This document shows positions 1 to 6,073 of a stretch of DNA of 14,989 nt, one piece after another; positions within the stretch are counted from its first letter, which is position 1; each line of letters opens with the position of its first letter. The notes under the pieces are model-generated. The model saw nothing but the letters and a program-made list of their open reading frames with translations. It was not told the DNA's origin and did not search any database. Source of the DNA: Candidatus Peribacteraceae bacterium (GTDB taxonomy: Bacteria; Patescibacteriota; Gracilibacteria; Peribacterales; Peribacteraceae); NCBI GenBank assembly GCA_018062585.1, contig JAGORY010000024.1:1-14989 (forward strand). Reading direction: 5' to 3'. The translations under genes and the position numbers were made by a program.

Positions 1-2
1 TG

Positions 3-263
3 AGCGATTTCCAAGCTGCATTCGCCGAAACAGATCTCAAGCGCAAGCAGGTGCAGTCACTCGTCGATACACTCGATGATCTCTTGCAGCTCTACGGCAA
101 GAAGATTCTCGCTATTGAGCAGAATCGAGAAGCGCTCATCGCGGGTGTGAAAGTCATCGACGTGCCAGGTGCCGACGAATTGCAGGTGCTTGAGAAGAAG
201 CGTGCTTCGCGAAGCGGCGGCCGAGACGGTTACGATACACTGTTCACCGAGCCGAGTTCCTAA
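3..263 (+). CDS. C-terminal end of an unrecognised coiled-coil protein (5' partial)
   Basis: An open frame enters from the left edge of the window and stops with TAA at 261-263. About 86 residues are visible. The first two thirds are rich in Leu, Lys, Gln and Asp with heptad-like hydrophobic spacing, which suggests an amphipathic helix or coiled coil. A short Val/Ile-rich stretch (around GVKVIDVPGAD) and a polar Gly/Arg/Ser tail follow. No catalytic motif or membrane segment is visible in this fragment, and I do not recognise the family. The next gene begins 7 bases after the stop, so the two may be co-transcribed. A VirB4-like ATPase lies further downstream on the same strand, so a role in the same export machine is possible, but nothing in this fragment shows it. 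Confidence 0.6.
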   Translation, partial: SDFQAAFAETDLKRKQVQSLVDTLDDLLQLYGKKILAIEQNREALIAGVKVIDVPGADELQVLEKKRASRSGGRDGYDTLFTEPSS

Positions 264-270
264 TATTTCA

Positions 271-1575
271 ATGAATCCAAATACAAGAAGAATGGCAGAA
301 GCGGCGAAAGAGAAAATCCTGTCTGGGTCCTCTCAAGAGAGTGAGCTGACAGACATCCTGCAATGGACGCAGGCGAGGCTTGGCCGGCTGAACACTCATG
401 ACGAGGCTCATGGTCTTTTACTTGATGTAGCAAGAATGGCAGCCGAGCGACTGACGCAAATATTTGAACCGCAAATGGGAGTGAGATCGGCACTCAAAAG
501 CTTGTTTACAACTCCGCCAAGAATTAGTCCGAATGGTGCCGCACTTGTAGTACAGACACTGAGAACGAATAAGATACAACCACATATTATCGAAGCTCTC
601 CTCAACTCGGGGAGCAAAAAACACCTGATGCTCCTGCTCACAACGGAGGGACTTGCTCATGAGGTAGGCCGAAAAGCTGCGACCGAGATGTGGAAACTGC
701 CTCTTGAGCCAAAGGAGCTGATAGTACTGACAGCGGTACGTGCCACCTCCGCCGATGCACTGGAACGTATCAATCAAATGCCGTTCAACTATGATCTATA
801 TCTCGCTGCTGTGGAAACTGGTTCAAAAGTGAGAGGCTGGTCGAAGAGAGAGCAGCCAATTCTCAATGCCATAATCGATAAACTTTTGCCACACATCGAC
901 AATCAAAAGGAATTTCAAATCCTCACACGCGCTTCAGAGGGTATGACCCGCACACGTGTTGCATTACGCTGGTCCGAATCCACAGAGGAGCCAACAGAAC
1001 TAGAAAGAATTTGCAACGAATCAATCGTTTTTAGGGTAGCAGAAAAGGAAGCCCTTCGACCTCTTTTTGTAAGAACTCTCGAAGAATTTTCGGATGATGC
1101 GACCCTAGAGGGAGATGCGGTCACACATTTCTCAAGACGTATGGGAGTAGCATACACGGAATTCCGTAAATATTGCACAGACAACCTTGCAGGACCTCAC
1201 AGAGAAAAAATTATAAAACTTCTACGAAACTCTCAGCCATCAATAGATGAAATCGAAATGATGCTTGCAACCGAAACCAATGATCAAGAACGTAAGATCC
1301 TTGGCAGCCAAGTGTTATTACTTTCTCAGAGAGATCCTTTTATGCTTGTACATCTAGCGAAGAATTATCAGAAAGAAGGCATCGGAGCCCAAGCATGTCG
1401 TTGTATGATAAGAAACTGGGAACACTTGAACCTAGATAAATATTCAGCCCGTCCGACGGAAGATGTTATCAAATACCTGCAAACATTATATCCTTTGCTC
1501 TCAGATCAACTTGCAACCCTTCTGCCGCCAAACCTATCCGATGTGATGAGAGGCATTCAAGAAGACCTTACGTAG
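271..1575 (+). CDS. Unrecognised helical protein of 434 residues, compositionally distinct
   Basis: The function is not recognised. I chose ATG 271 because it follows the upstream stop by 7 bases. The longer start at 169 would overlap the preceding gene by almost 100 bases with a low-complexity, Cys/Arg-rich, implausible leader. There is no signal peptide, no clear membrane segment and no nucleotide-binding motif. The predicted protein is almost wholly helical, with Leu/Ala/Glu-rich stretches. Its last third (around FMLVHLAKNYQKEGIGAQA) looks like a TPR- or HEAT-type helical repeat, which would suggest protein binding. Arg is mostly coded by AGA/AGG here, whereas the neighbours use mainly CGN, and the sequence is visibly richer in A and T. 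That suggests recent acquisition or a fast-evolving accessory gene. It lies between a coiled-coil gene and a VirB4-like gene, so it may be an accessory or cargo of that locus. Confidence 0.75.
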   Translation: MNPNTRRMAEAAKEKILSGSSQESELTDILQWTQARLGRLNTHDEAHGLLLDVARMAAERLTQIFEPQMGVRSALKSLFTTPPRISPNGAALVVQTLRTNKIQPHIIEALLNSGSKKHLMLLLTTEGLAHEVGRKAATEMWKLPLEPKELIVLTAVRATSADALERINQMPFNYDLYLAAVETGSKVRGWSKREQPILNAIIDKLLPHIDNQKEFQILTRASEGMTRTRVALRWSESTEEPTELERICNESIVFRVAEKEALRPLFVRTLEEFSDDATLEGDAVTHFSRRMGVAYTEFRKYCTDNLAGPHREKIIKLLRNSQPSIDEIEMMLATETNDQERKILGSQVLLLSQRDPFMLVHLAKNYQKEGIGAQACRCMIRNWEHLNLDKYSARPTEDVIKYLQTLYPLLSDQLATLLPPNLSDVMRGIQEDLT

Positions 1576-1592
1576 ATCCATAACAGGCATAA

Positions 1593-1611
1593 AAGTGCAT
1601 TTCGTGCACTT
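1593..1611. promoter_or_regulatory. Perfect 7-bp inverted repeat upstream of the VirB4-like gene
   Basis: AAGTGCA and TGCACTT flank a five-base centre (TTTCG). The element starts 17 bases after the stop of the upstream gene and ends 21 bases before the -10 box of the next. As RNA it would form a short hairpin, but no T-run follows, so it is a poor intrinsic terminator. Its right arm occupies the region where a -35 box would be. A binding site for a dimeric regulator is therefore an alternative reading. Confidence 0.4.
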
Positions 1612-1629
1612 CCGACAAACCCTGTTTTG

Positions 1630-1638
1630 TGCTATAAT
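1630..1638 (+). promoter_or_regulatory. Extended -10 promoter (TGCTATAAT) of the VirB4-like gene
   Basis: This is a perfect TGn plus TATAAT box. The hexamer occupies 1633-1638 and ends six bases before ATG 1645, so transcription would start at or next to the A of the start codon, giving a leaderless mRNA. No good -35 box is present at the right distance, as is usual for extended -10 promoters. Confidence 0.7.
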
Positions 1639-1644
1639 GTTCTG

Positions 1645-3588
1645 ATGGCTGAAAAACAGATACAAACGGCAGAGGTCAAAGCAAAACACGTATCTCCGAT
1701 CGCGGGGAAACTGCTTGGCGTCCTTGATGAACTTTTGGGACTGCATGCTAACGTGGAAGAAGTCCTGAAAAAGGTCGATGACGAGGACTCCGAACTCACG
1801 AAAGAAGAGAAAGAAGTCGTCCGTAAGTACGAGGAAGGTTTGCAGAAACTACTCGACGTCATCGCTCCGGCTGGACTTAAGTTCGACCGCGCAACGGTGC
1901 AAATCAACGAGCAGCTCGTGGCCCGTAGCTTCTACGCCTACAACTGGCCAAGCCAGATCTATCCGAACTGGATGAGCCAGCTCATTAACTTCGACATCCA
2001 GATCGATCTCTCGATGTTCATCTATCCGGCATCGAACAAAGTGATATTGAAAATGCTGCGGAAGAAAGTGGCGGAAATGCGATCCAGTATCCGCATGCTC
2101 CAGCAACGAGGCATCGTACGAGATCCAACACTGGAGGCTGCATTGCAAGACGCCGAGGAACTGCGTGACTTGCTTGCACGCGGATCGGAAAAACTGTTCC
2201 AGCTTGGCTTTTATTTTACAATCTATGCGGAAAACGAAGCGAAGCTCAAAAAAGTGCAAACCGACGTCGAAGCTATCCTTGGTGGAAAACTGATCCTCAC
2301 CAAGCCAACTGCATTCCAGATGGAACACGGTTGGAATAGCTGTCTGCCGTACTGCTTGGACGAGCTCGACTTCAATCGCAACATGAATACGCAGGCTCTT
2401 GCGACAAGCTTCCCGTTTAGCTCCAGCGACCTCACCGATGACCACGGCATTCTCTACGGCATCAACCGTCACAATGACTCACTCATCATCTTCGACCGCT
2501 TCGACCTCCCGAACGCGAATGCCAATGTCTTCGCTACCTCGGGTGCAGGTAAGTCCTACGTCGTGAAGCTCGAGATCCTGCGCTCGCTCATCCAAGGCGT
2601 GCAGGCTTTCGTTATCGATCCGGAAAATGAATACGTCGATCTCTGCCGTACGGTCGGCGGCGCGATGATCCCGATCTCACTCCAGAGCTCGCACCGCATC
2701 AACCCGTTCGATCTTCCCCTAGCGGTCCGTGGCGACGACGCAGAAGTCGGTGAAGTGCTGCGGTCCGCGGTCATCAGTCTTCACGGACTCTTCAAGCTCA
2801 TGCTCGGAAACGTGACACCGGCCGAAGAAGGAATCCTCGATAAGGCTATCCTCGATACGTACGCCCTCAAGGGCATCACGCTCCAGACCACGGAGCCCGG
2901 GAAGATGGAGCCCCCGACACTCCATGACCTCATCGATGTGCTCATGACGAGCCAAGGTGGCGAAAGCATGGCTCAGACGCTCATGAAGTACACGACGGGA
3001 AGCTTCTCAGGACTCTTCGACCGACCGACCAACATCGAAATGGATAAAGAAATGGTCGTATTCCAGATCCGTGACCTTGAAGACGTTCTCCGTCCGATCG
3101 CGATCTATGTCGTGCTCACGTATCTGTGGAACCGCGTCCGCTCGGACATGCGTAAGCGCCTCCTCATCATCGACGAGGCGTGGAACCTCATGCAGTACGA
3201 AGACTCGGCGCTCTTCCTCTACGGACTCATCAAGCGAGCACGTAAGTACTACCTCGGCGTCACGACGATCACGCAGGACATCGACGACTTCATCAACTCA
3301 CCGTACGGAAAACCTATCATCAGCAACACGTCGCTGCAGTTGCTTCTGAAACAGTCAGCCGCAAGCGTCGATAACCTGGCCAAGCTTTTCTATCTCACGG
3401 AGGGCGAAAAGTACCTGCTGCTCAATTCGGGCGTGGGACAAGGTCTGCTCTTCGCGGGCAATACGCACGTCGCGATTCAGGTCGTCGCGAGCCCCACCGA
3501 GCACACGATCATCACGACCAAGCCCGAAGAAGTCATGAAGAAGAAGGCCGAGGAAAAGGCAAGAGCGCAGGAGAAACATGACAATTAG
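1645..3588 (+). CDS. VirB4/TraC-like conjugation or secretion ATPase
   Basis: This is a 647-residue AAA+-type ATPase of the VirB4/TraC family. Members power assembly of, and substrate movement through, type IV secretion and conjugation channels at the inner membrane. The C-terminal half carries a Walker A (SGAGKS, Lys303), a Walker B ending in DEAW (510-513), a TQD motif near 543-545 and the conserved NTSLQLLLKQ-like segment after it. The N-terminal part is charged and helical (about 1-75) and then matches the VirB4 N-terminal domain in pattern. It is shorter than typical proteobacterial VirB4 (about 800). ATG 1645 (MAEKQ) is preferred over ATG 1627 because the -10 box lies between them. The TAG stop is itself the first unit of a heptad-repeat array. 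The family call is firm. Whether it drives conjugation, DNA uptake or a pilus cannot be told from sequence. Confidence 0.9.
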   Translation: MAEKQIQTAEVKAKHVSPIAGKLLGVLDELLGLHANVEEVLKKVDDEDSELTKEEKEVVRKYEEGLQKLLDVIAPAGLKFDRATVQINEQLVARSFYAYNWPSQIYPNWMSQLINFDIQIDLSMFIYPASNKVILKMLRKKVAEMRSSIRMLQQRGIVRDPTLEAALQDAEELRDLLARGSEKLFQLGFYFTIYAENEAKLKKVQTDVEAILGGKLILTKPTAFQMEHGWNSCLPYCLDELDFNRNMNTQALATSFPFSSSDLTDDHGILYGINRHNDSLIIFDRFDLPNANANVFATSGAGKSYVVKLEILRSLIQGVQAFVIDPENEYVDLCRTVGGAMIPISLQSSHRINPFDLPLAVRGDDAEVGEVLRSAVISLHGLFKLMLGNVTPAEEGILDKAILDTYALKGITLQTTEPGKMEPPTLHDLIDVLMTSQGGESMAQTLMKYTTGSFSGLFDRPTNIEMDKEMVVFQIRDLEDVLRPIAIYVVLTYLWNRVRSDMRKRLLIIDEAWNLMQYEDSALFLYGLIKRARKYYLGVTTITQDIDDFINSPYGKPIISNTSLQLLLKQSAASVDNLAKLFYLTEGEKYLLLNSGVGQGLLFAGNTHVAIQVVASPTEHTIITTKPEEVMKKKAEEKARAQEKHDN

Positions 3589-3683
3589 CGGGTAGTAGGT
3601 AGCGGGTAGCGAGTAGTAGGTAGCGGGTAGCGAGTAGTAGGTAGATTGTTCTATCCGCTACCCGCTACCTTCTACCTTCTATT
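3586..3683. repeat. Fourteen-unit heptad array forming an inverted repeat between convergent genes
   Basis: The array has an exact 7-base period. Nine units of the type TAGCGGG, TAGTAGG or TAGCGAG (3586-3648) are followed by five units of the complementary type TTCTATC, CGCTACC or TTCTACC (3649-3683). The two halves can fold into an imperfect hairpin. The first TAG is the stop codon of the VirB4-like gene. The CTA at 3679-3681 is the stop codon, read on the minus strand, of the DHH phosphoesterase gene. No T-run is present, so if it terminates transcription it is not a classical terminator. Confidence 0.85.
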
Positions 3684-4641
3684 GTTGTACCTTCCACCTC
3701 ATCTCCGGAACCAGCTTTCCTTCCACCGCAAATCCCGCCGCTTTCTTGTGTCCTCCGCCCTGAAATGCGCCCGCCATTTTGGACACGTCTACATCATCAC
3801 GGAGCGTCCTGAGAGATCCTTTCACTTTGCCCGCGCGCTCGGCGAGAATGAGTGAGAACCTCATGCCGGGTACCGCATTCACGTAGTCGATAGCACCGGT
3901 GAGCTCGGAGTAATCCGCACCCGTTGCACGAAAATCCCCTTCTGTGAGAGCAGAGATGGCGCCGCCTTCGGGCGTGATCGAGATCTTCTCGAGGACGCGG
4001 CCCCAGAGTCTGAGTGTTGAGATCTTGGCGGACCTAAATACTTTCTGAACGATGGCCTGCTGCCGCGCTCCTGCCCTCAGTAGCCGAGCGACGGTGCGGT
4101 ACACGCGGGCCGTAGTATTGCTGTGCACGAGTCCGCCGGTATCGGTGTAGACCCCTGTGAGAAGTGACGTCGCGATGTCCGGATTCATGGTCCAACCCAC
4201 GCCATCGGCGAAGTCGACAAGGATCTCGCACGTCGACGACGCCTCAGGAACGATGATGTTCACGGTGGCATAGCGCGAATTCGTCGGATGATGATCAATA
4301 CACACGGACGGCCACTCGCCACCGAAGATCTGAGGCAGCGTCTCGTGGTACTCGGTGAGCTTGGGTTCTGCTGAATCCAGAAAGATGAAAACGTCGCCAA
4401 CGTCTGGCTTGAGGTCCTGCTTAATCCTATGCACGAGCGGTAGAAAACCGAAGGTCGGCGGAGCGGGATCGACGCAGTAAAGCTCCACCATCGCATCCGG
4501 GAGATTGGCTTCCAGAAGTTGTGCCATCGCGGTAATAGCTCCGATTGCGTCACCATCGGGATTACGGTGACAGACACACCGCAGACGCTTGGCTTTTTTG
4601 ATAATGTCGAGTGCGCGGTCGAGGAGAACCTGTTCGATCAT
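3679..4641 (-). CDS. nrnA: DHH/DHHA1 phosphoesterase, NrnA-like (oligoribonuclease / pAp phosphatase)
   Basis: This 320-residue cytoplasmic enzyme has the full set of metal-binding motifs of the DHH family. They are HRNPDGDAIGA (His25, Asp29, Asp31), FLDS (Asp89), DHH (116-118) and TGVYTDTG (Asp167). A DHHA1 domain with the GGGH substrate-binding motif (295-298) follows. NrnA enzymes degrade the last 2-5 nucleotides of RNA and dephosphorylate 3'-phosphoadenosine 5'-phosphate, using Mn2+. The length (about 320) is typical, and much shorter than RecJ. It lies downstream of rbfA on the same strand, an arrangement common in many bacteria, but it also has its own promoter 9 bases before ATG. The stop codon lies inside the heptad array. 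The family is certain. The exact substrate preference is inferred. Confidence 0.9.
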   Translation of the reverse strand: MIEQVLLDRALDIIKKAKRLRCVCHRNPDGDAIGAITAMAQLLEANLPDAMVELYCVDPAPPTFGFLPLVHRIKQDLKPDVGDVFIFLDSAEPKLTEYHETLPQIFGGEWPSVCIDHHPTNSRYATVNIIVPEASSTCEILVDFADGVGWTMNPDIATSLLTGVYTDTGGLVHSNTTARVYRTVARLLRAGARQQAIVQKVFRSAKISTLRLWGRVLEKISITPEGGAISALTEGDFRATGADYSELTGAIDYVNAVPGMRFSLILAERAGKVKGSLRTLRDDVDVSKMAGAFQGGGHKKAAGFAVEGKLVPEMRWKVQQ

Positions 4642-4650
4642 AAGGGATGG

Positions 4651-4678
4651 AGTATAGACACGCCCGAGGCACTCTCAA
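4651..4678 (-). promoter_or_regulatory. Promoter of the nrnA-like gene (TTGAGA, 16, TATACT)
   Basis: On the minus strand a TTGAGA -35 box (4673-4678) is separated by 16 bases from TATACT (4651-4656). This is the best two-box promoter in the window. The -10 ends 9 bases before the ATG at 4641, leaving a leader of about two or three bases at most and no room for a Shine-Dalgarno site. Confidence 0.7.
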
Positions 4679-4736
4679 GACTGTTCCCCTTCCTGTGAAC
4701 GTAGGTTTGTGACGCGGTAGCACTTTGTACATTTCA

Positions 4737-4799
4737 AGTTCCAAATGCCAAATTCCAAAAAGCAATGAATCTTGAAATTTGGAACTAGATTTTGGATGT
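4737..4799. repeat. Second type of heptad hairpin, AGTTCCA/TTGGAAC units, after rbfA
   Basis: Nine 7-base units run from 4737 to 4799: AGTTCCA, AATGCCA, AATTCCA, AAAAGCA, then turning into TTGAAAT, TTGGAAC and similar. A perfect 10-bp stem forms between 4737-4746 and 4777-4786. The array abuts the rbfA stop codon (4800-4802) and precedes the nrnA-like promoter. The base composition differs from the TAG-heptad arrays, but the period and the position at a gene end are the same. It is a plausible terminator-like structure for rbfA. Confidence 0.65.
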
Positions 4800-5120
4800 T
4801 TACAGCGATTCAATGAGCTTATCCAGCTTGTCGGCCTTCTCGCCGCGGTCATCCGCCCGGAACCGGAGTGTGGGAACGGTGTGAGCGTTGATCTCGGTTG
4901 CAATGCCTTTGCGGATCGGGCCTTTTTTGAGCTTCAGGTACTCGATGGCTTCCGGAAGTCCTTTGATCGCACTGACGTAGATATCCGCGTACTGCAGATC
5001 AGGACTCAGCTTCACCTCGGTGATACTGGTGCCCATCGCAATAGTCGGCGGAATTTCCACGATGAACCGCGCGACGATGGTCCTGACAATGCCGGAAAGC
5101 TGAACGTTCCGATGACTCAC
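4800..5120 (-). CDS. rbfA: Ribosome-binding factor A
   Basis: RbfA is a KH-like RNA-binding protein that helps mature the 16S rRNA 5' end in the small subunit. The central TEVKLSPDLQYADIYVSA segment is the family's most recognisable stretch, and the C-terminal helix with LRFRADDRGEKADKLDKLIESL fits the usual end. I place the start at GTG 5120, giving MSHRNVQLSG and 106 residues. A TATGCT box lies 6 bases upstream, and the N-terminus then looks like other RbfA proteins. An in-frame ATG at 5210 would add 30 residues, half of them translated from a 9-base repeat tract (GKEGKEGEVGKVGKV), and would overlap fmt. That seems unlikely but cannot be excluded. It is divergent from fmt and upstream of the nrnA-like gene on the same strand. 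Confidence 0.85.
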   Translation of the reverse strand: MSHRNVQLSGIVRTIVARFIVEIPPTIAMGTSITEVKLSPDLQYADIYVSAIKGLPEAIEYLKLKKGPIRKGIATEINAHTVPTLRFRADDRGEKADKLDKLIESL

Positions 5121-5126
5121 AGAAAA

Positions 5127-5132
5127 AGCATA
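5127..5132 (-). promoter_or_regulatory. Candidate -10 box (TATGCT) of rbfA
   Basis: On the minus strand TATGCT is followed by six bases and then the proposed GTG start at 5120. The spacing equals that of the VirB4-like gene and predicts a leaderless GTG-initiated mRNA. The match to TATAAT is four of six, and the upstream region is a repeat tract with no clear -35. Confidence 0.4.
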
Positions 5133-5133
5133 C

Positions 5134-5196
5134 CTCACCTTCCCTACCTTCCCTACCTCACCTTCCTTACCTTCCTTACCTCCCTCACCTACAATA
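5134..5196. repeat. Seven-unit 9-base tandem array between rbfA and fmt
   Basis: The units CTCACCTTC, CCTACCTTC, CCTACCTCA, CCTTCCTTA (twice), CCTCCCTCA and CCTACAATA follow one another in an exact 9-base period. The plus strand is pyrimidine-rich and the minus strand carries many GG and GGG runs. The last unit contains the TACAAT box of fmt, so the array fills the place where the fmt -35 would be. The strand asymmetry makes a G-quadruplex or purine-strand structure possible. This is inference only. Confidence 0.75.
5190..5195 (+). promoter_or_regulatory. -10 box (TACAAT) of fmt
   Basis: TACAAT matches the consensus at five of six positions and ends eight bases before the fmt ATG at 5204. 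This again predicts a leader of at most two bases. No convincing -35 box is seen because the region is a repeat tract. Confidence 0.55.
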
Positions 5197-5203
5197 CTTT
5201 CCG

Positions 5204-6073
5204 ATGTCACTCTCCAAACCCAAGTCCATTGTCTTCCTCGGCACCTCTCAGTTCTCGGTCCCGTCGCTTCAGGCGCTAGCGGCAGATCCCGCTTTTACGG
5301 TCGAACTCGTGATCACCCAACCCGATCGTCCCACCGGTAGAAAGCAGGTACTGACACCGTCGGCAGTAAAAATTGCGGCTGAAACATTGCAACTGCCGAT
5401 GCTCCAGCCCGAGAAGATCAACACACTAACCACTACCCACTACGCACTACCCACTCGTCCTGATTTCCTCGTGGTCGTATCCTACGGACAGATCCTCTCG
5501 CAGGACGTTCTCGATTGGCCGACAGTCGCAGCCGTGAACGTCCATGCATCACTGCTGCCGCAACTTCGGGGCGCTTCTCCGCTGCAGCATGCCATTCTCC
5601 AAGGGCTTCCGGAATCCGGTGTCACCGTGCAACGAATGGTGAAAGAGCTGGATGCCGGACCGATTCTTTCGCGGTCATCGATGAAACTCGACGCACGCGA
5701 GACATCGGCAAGCCTCCACGACAAACTGAAAATACTGGGCGCTGAGTTGCTCCTCACCACTTTGAAATCTTCGCTCACGGAGACTGCGCAGGATGCGACG
5801 AAAGCTACCTTCTGCGGCAAGCTCAGCAAAGCCGACGGAGTGGCAGTTCCGGCAACCATGACCGCCGAGCACATCGACCGCATGGTCCGAGCGCTGACAC
5901 CGTGGCCGGGGGTCACGATCGGTACGACGAAAATCTTGGAAACGTCGTTTGTGCCGGGGTCTCTCACGGTCGAATGCCTGAACGGAACGATGCTCACGGT
6001 CGAACGAGTTCAGCCAGCATCAGGAAAGCCGATGAGCGGCGCCGACTTCATTCGTGGCAACAAAAAACTGTGA
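5204..6073 (+). CDS. fmt: Methionyl-tRNA formyltransferase with heptad repeat embedded
   Basis: Fmt transfers a formyl group from 10-formyl-tetrahydrofolate to Met-tRNAfMet for initiation. The N-terminal Rossmann-like domain starts with VFLGTSQFSVPSL. The catalytic triad is visible as Asn112, His114 (NVHASLLPQLRG) and Asp150 (ELDAGPIL). The C-terminal OB-like domain is short, giving 289 residues against about 315 in E. coli. Residues 74-86 come from five 7-base units (5425-5459: ACTAACC, ACTACCC, ACTACGC, ACTACCC, ACTCGTC). They lie where other Fmt proteins have a variable helix between the QP(E/V) segment and the (P)DxxVVVxYG strand. The overall spacing is close to normal, so the enzyme is probably active. 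The TGA stop overlaps the next ATG (TGATG), implying coupled translation with the S-layer protein. Confidence 0.95.
   Translation: MSLSKPKSIVFLGTSQFSVPSLQALAADPAFTVELVITQPDRPTGRKQVLTPSAVKIAAETLQLPMLQPEKINTLTTTHYALPTRPDFLVVVSYGQILSQDVLDWPTVAAVNVHASLLPQLRGASPLQHAILQGLPESGVTVQRMVKELDAGPILSRSSMKLDARETSASLHDKLKILGAELLLTTLKSSLTETAQDATKATFCGKLSKADGVAVPATMTAEHIDRMVRALTPWPGVTIGTTKILETSFVPGSLTVECLNGTMLTVERVQPASGKPMSGADFIRGNKKL
5425..5459 (+). repeat. In-gene run of five ACTACCC-type heptads in fmt
   Basis: Five consecutive 7-base units on the sense strand are the reverse-complement type of the TAG heptads at 3586 and 7360 (CTACCCA versus TGGGTAG). In this orientation the units carry CTA rather than TAG and can be read through in the fmt frame. 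The opposite orientation would introduce stops. Confidence 0.75.

Noticed and set aside
1849..2472. Minus-strand open frame of 207 codons within the VirB4-like gene
   Set aside because: It lies entirely antisense to a gene with clear family motifs and has no promoter or recognisable domain.
3586..3683. CRISPR array
   Set aside because: The repeats are only 7 bases, contiguous, without unique spacers, and invert halfway; no cas genes are present.
3646..3855. Plus-strand 69-codon frame after the VirB4-like gene
   Set aside because: It starts inside the heptad array and then runs antisense to the conserved C-terminal domain of the DHH phosphoesterase.
5121..5210. N-terminal extension of RbfA starting at ATG 5210
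   Set aside because: It would overlap the fmt start and encode a low-complexity Gly/Lys/Glu/Val tract from a tandem repeat; the shorter GTG start has a -10 box at the recurrent spacing and a family-like N-terminus. It was kept only as an alternative.
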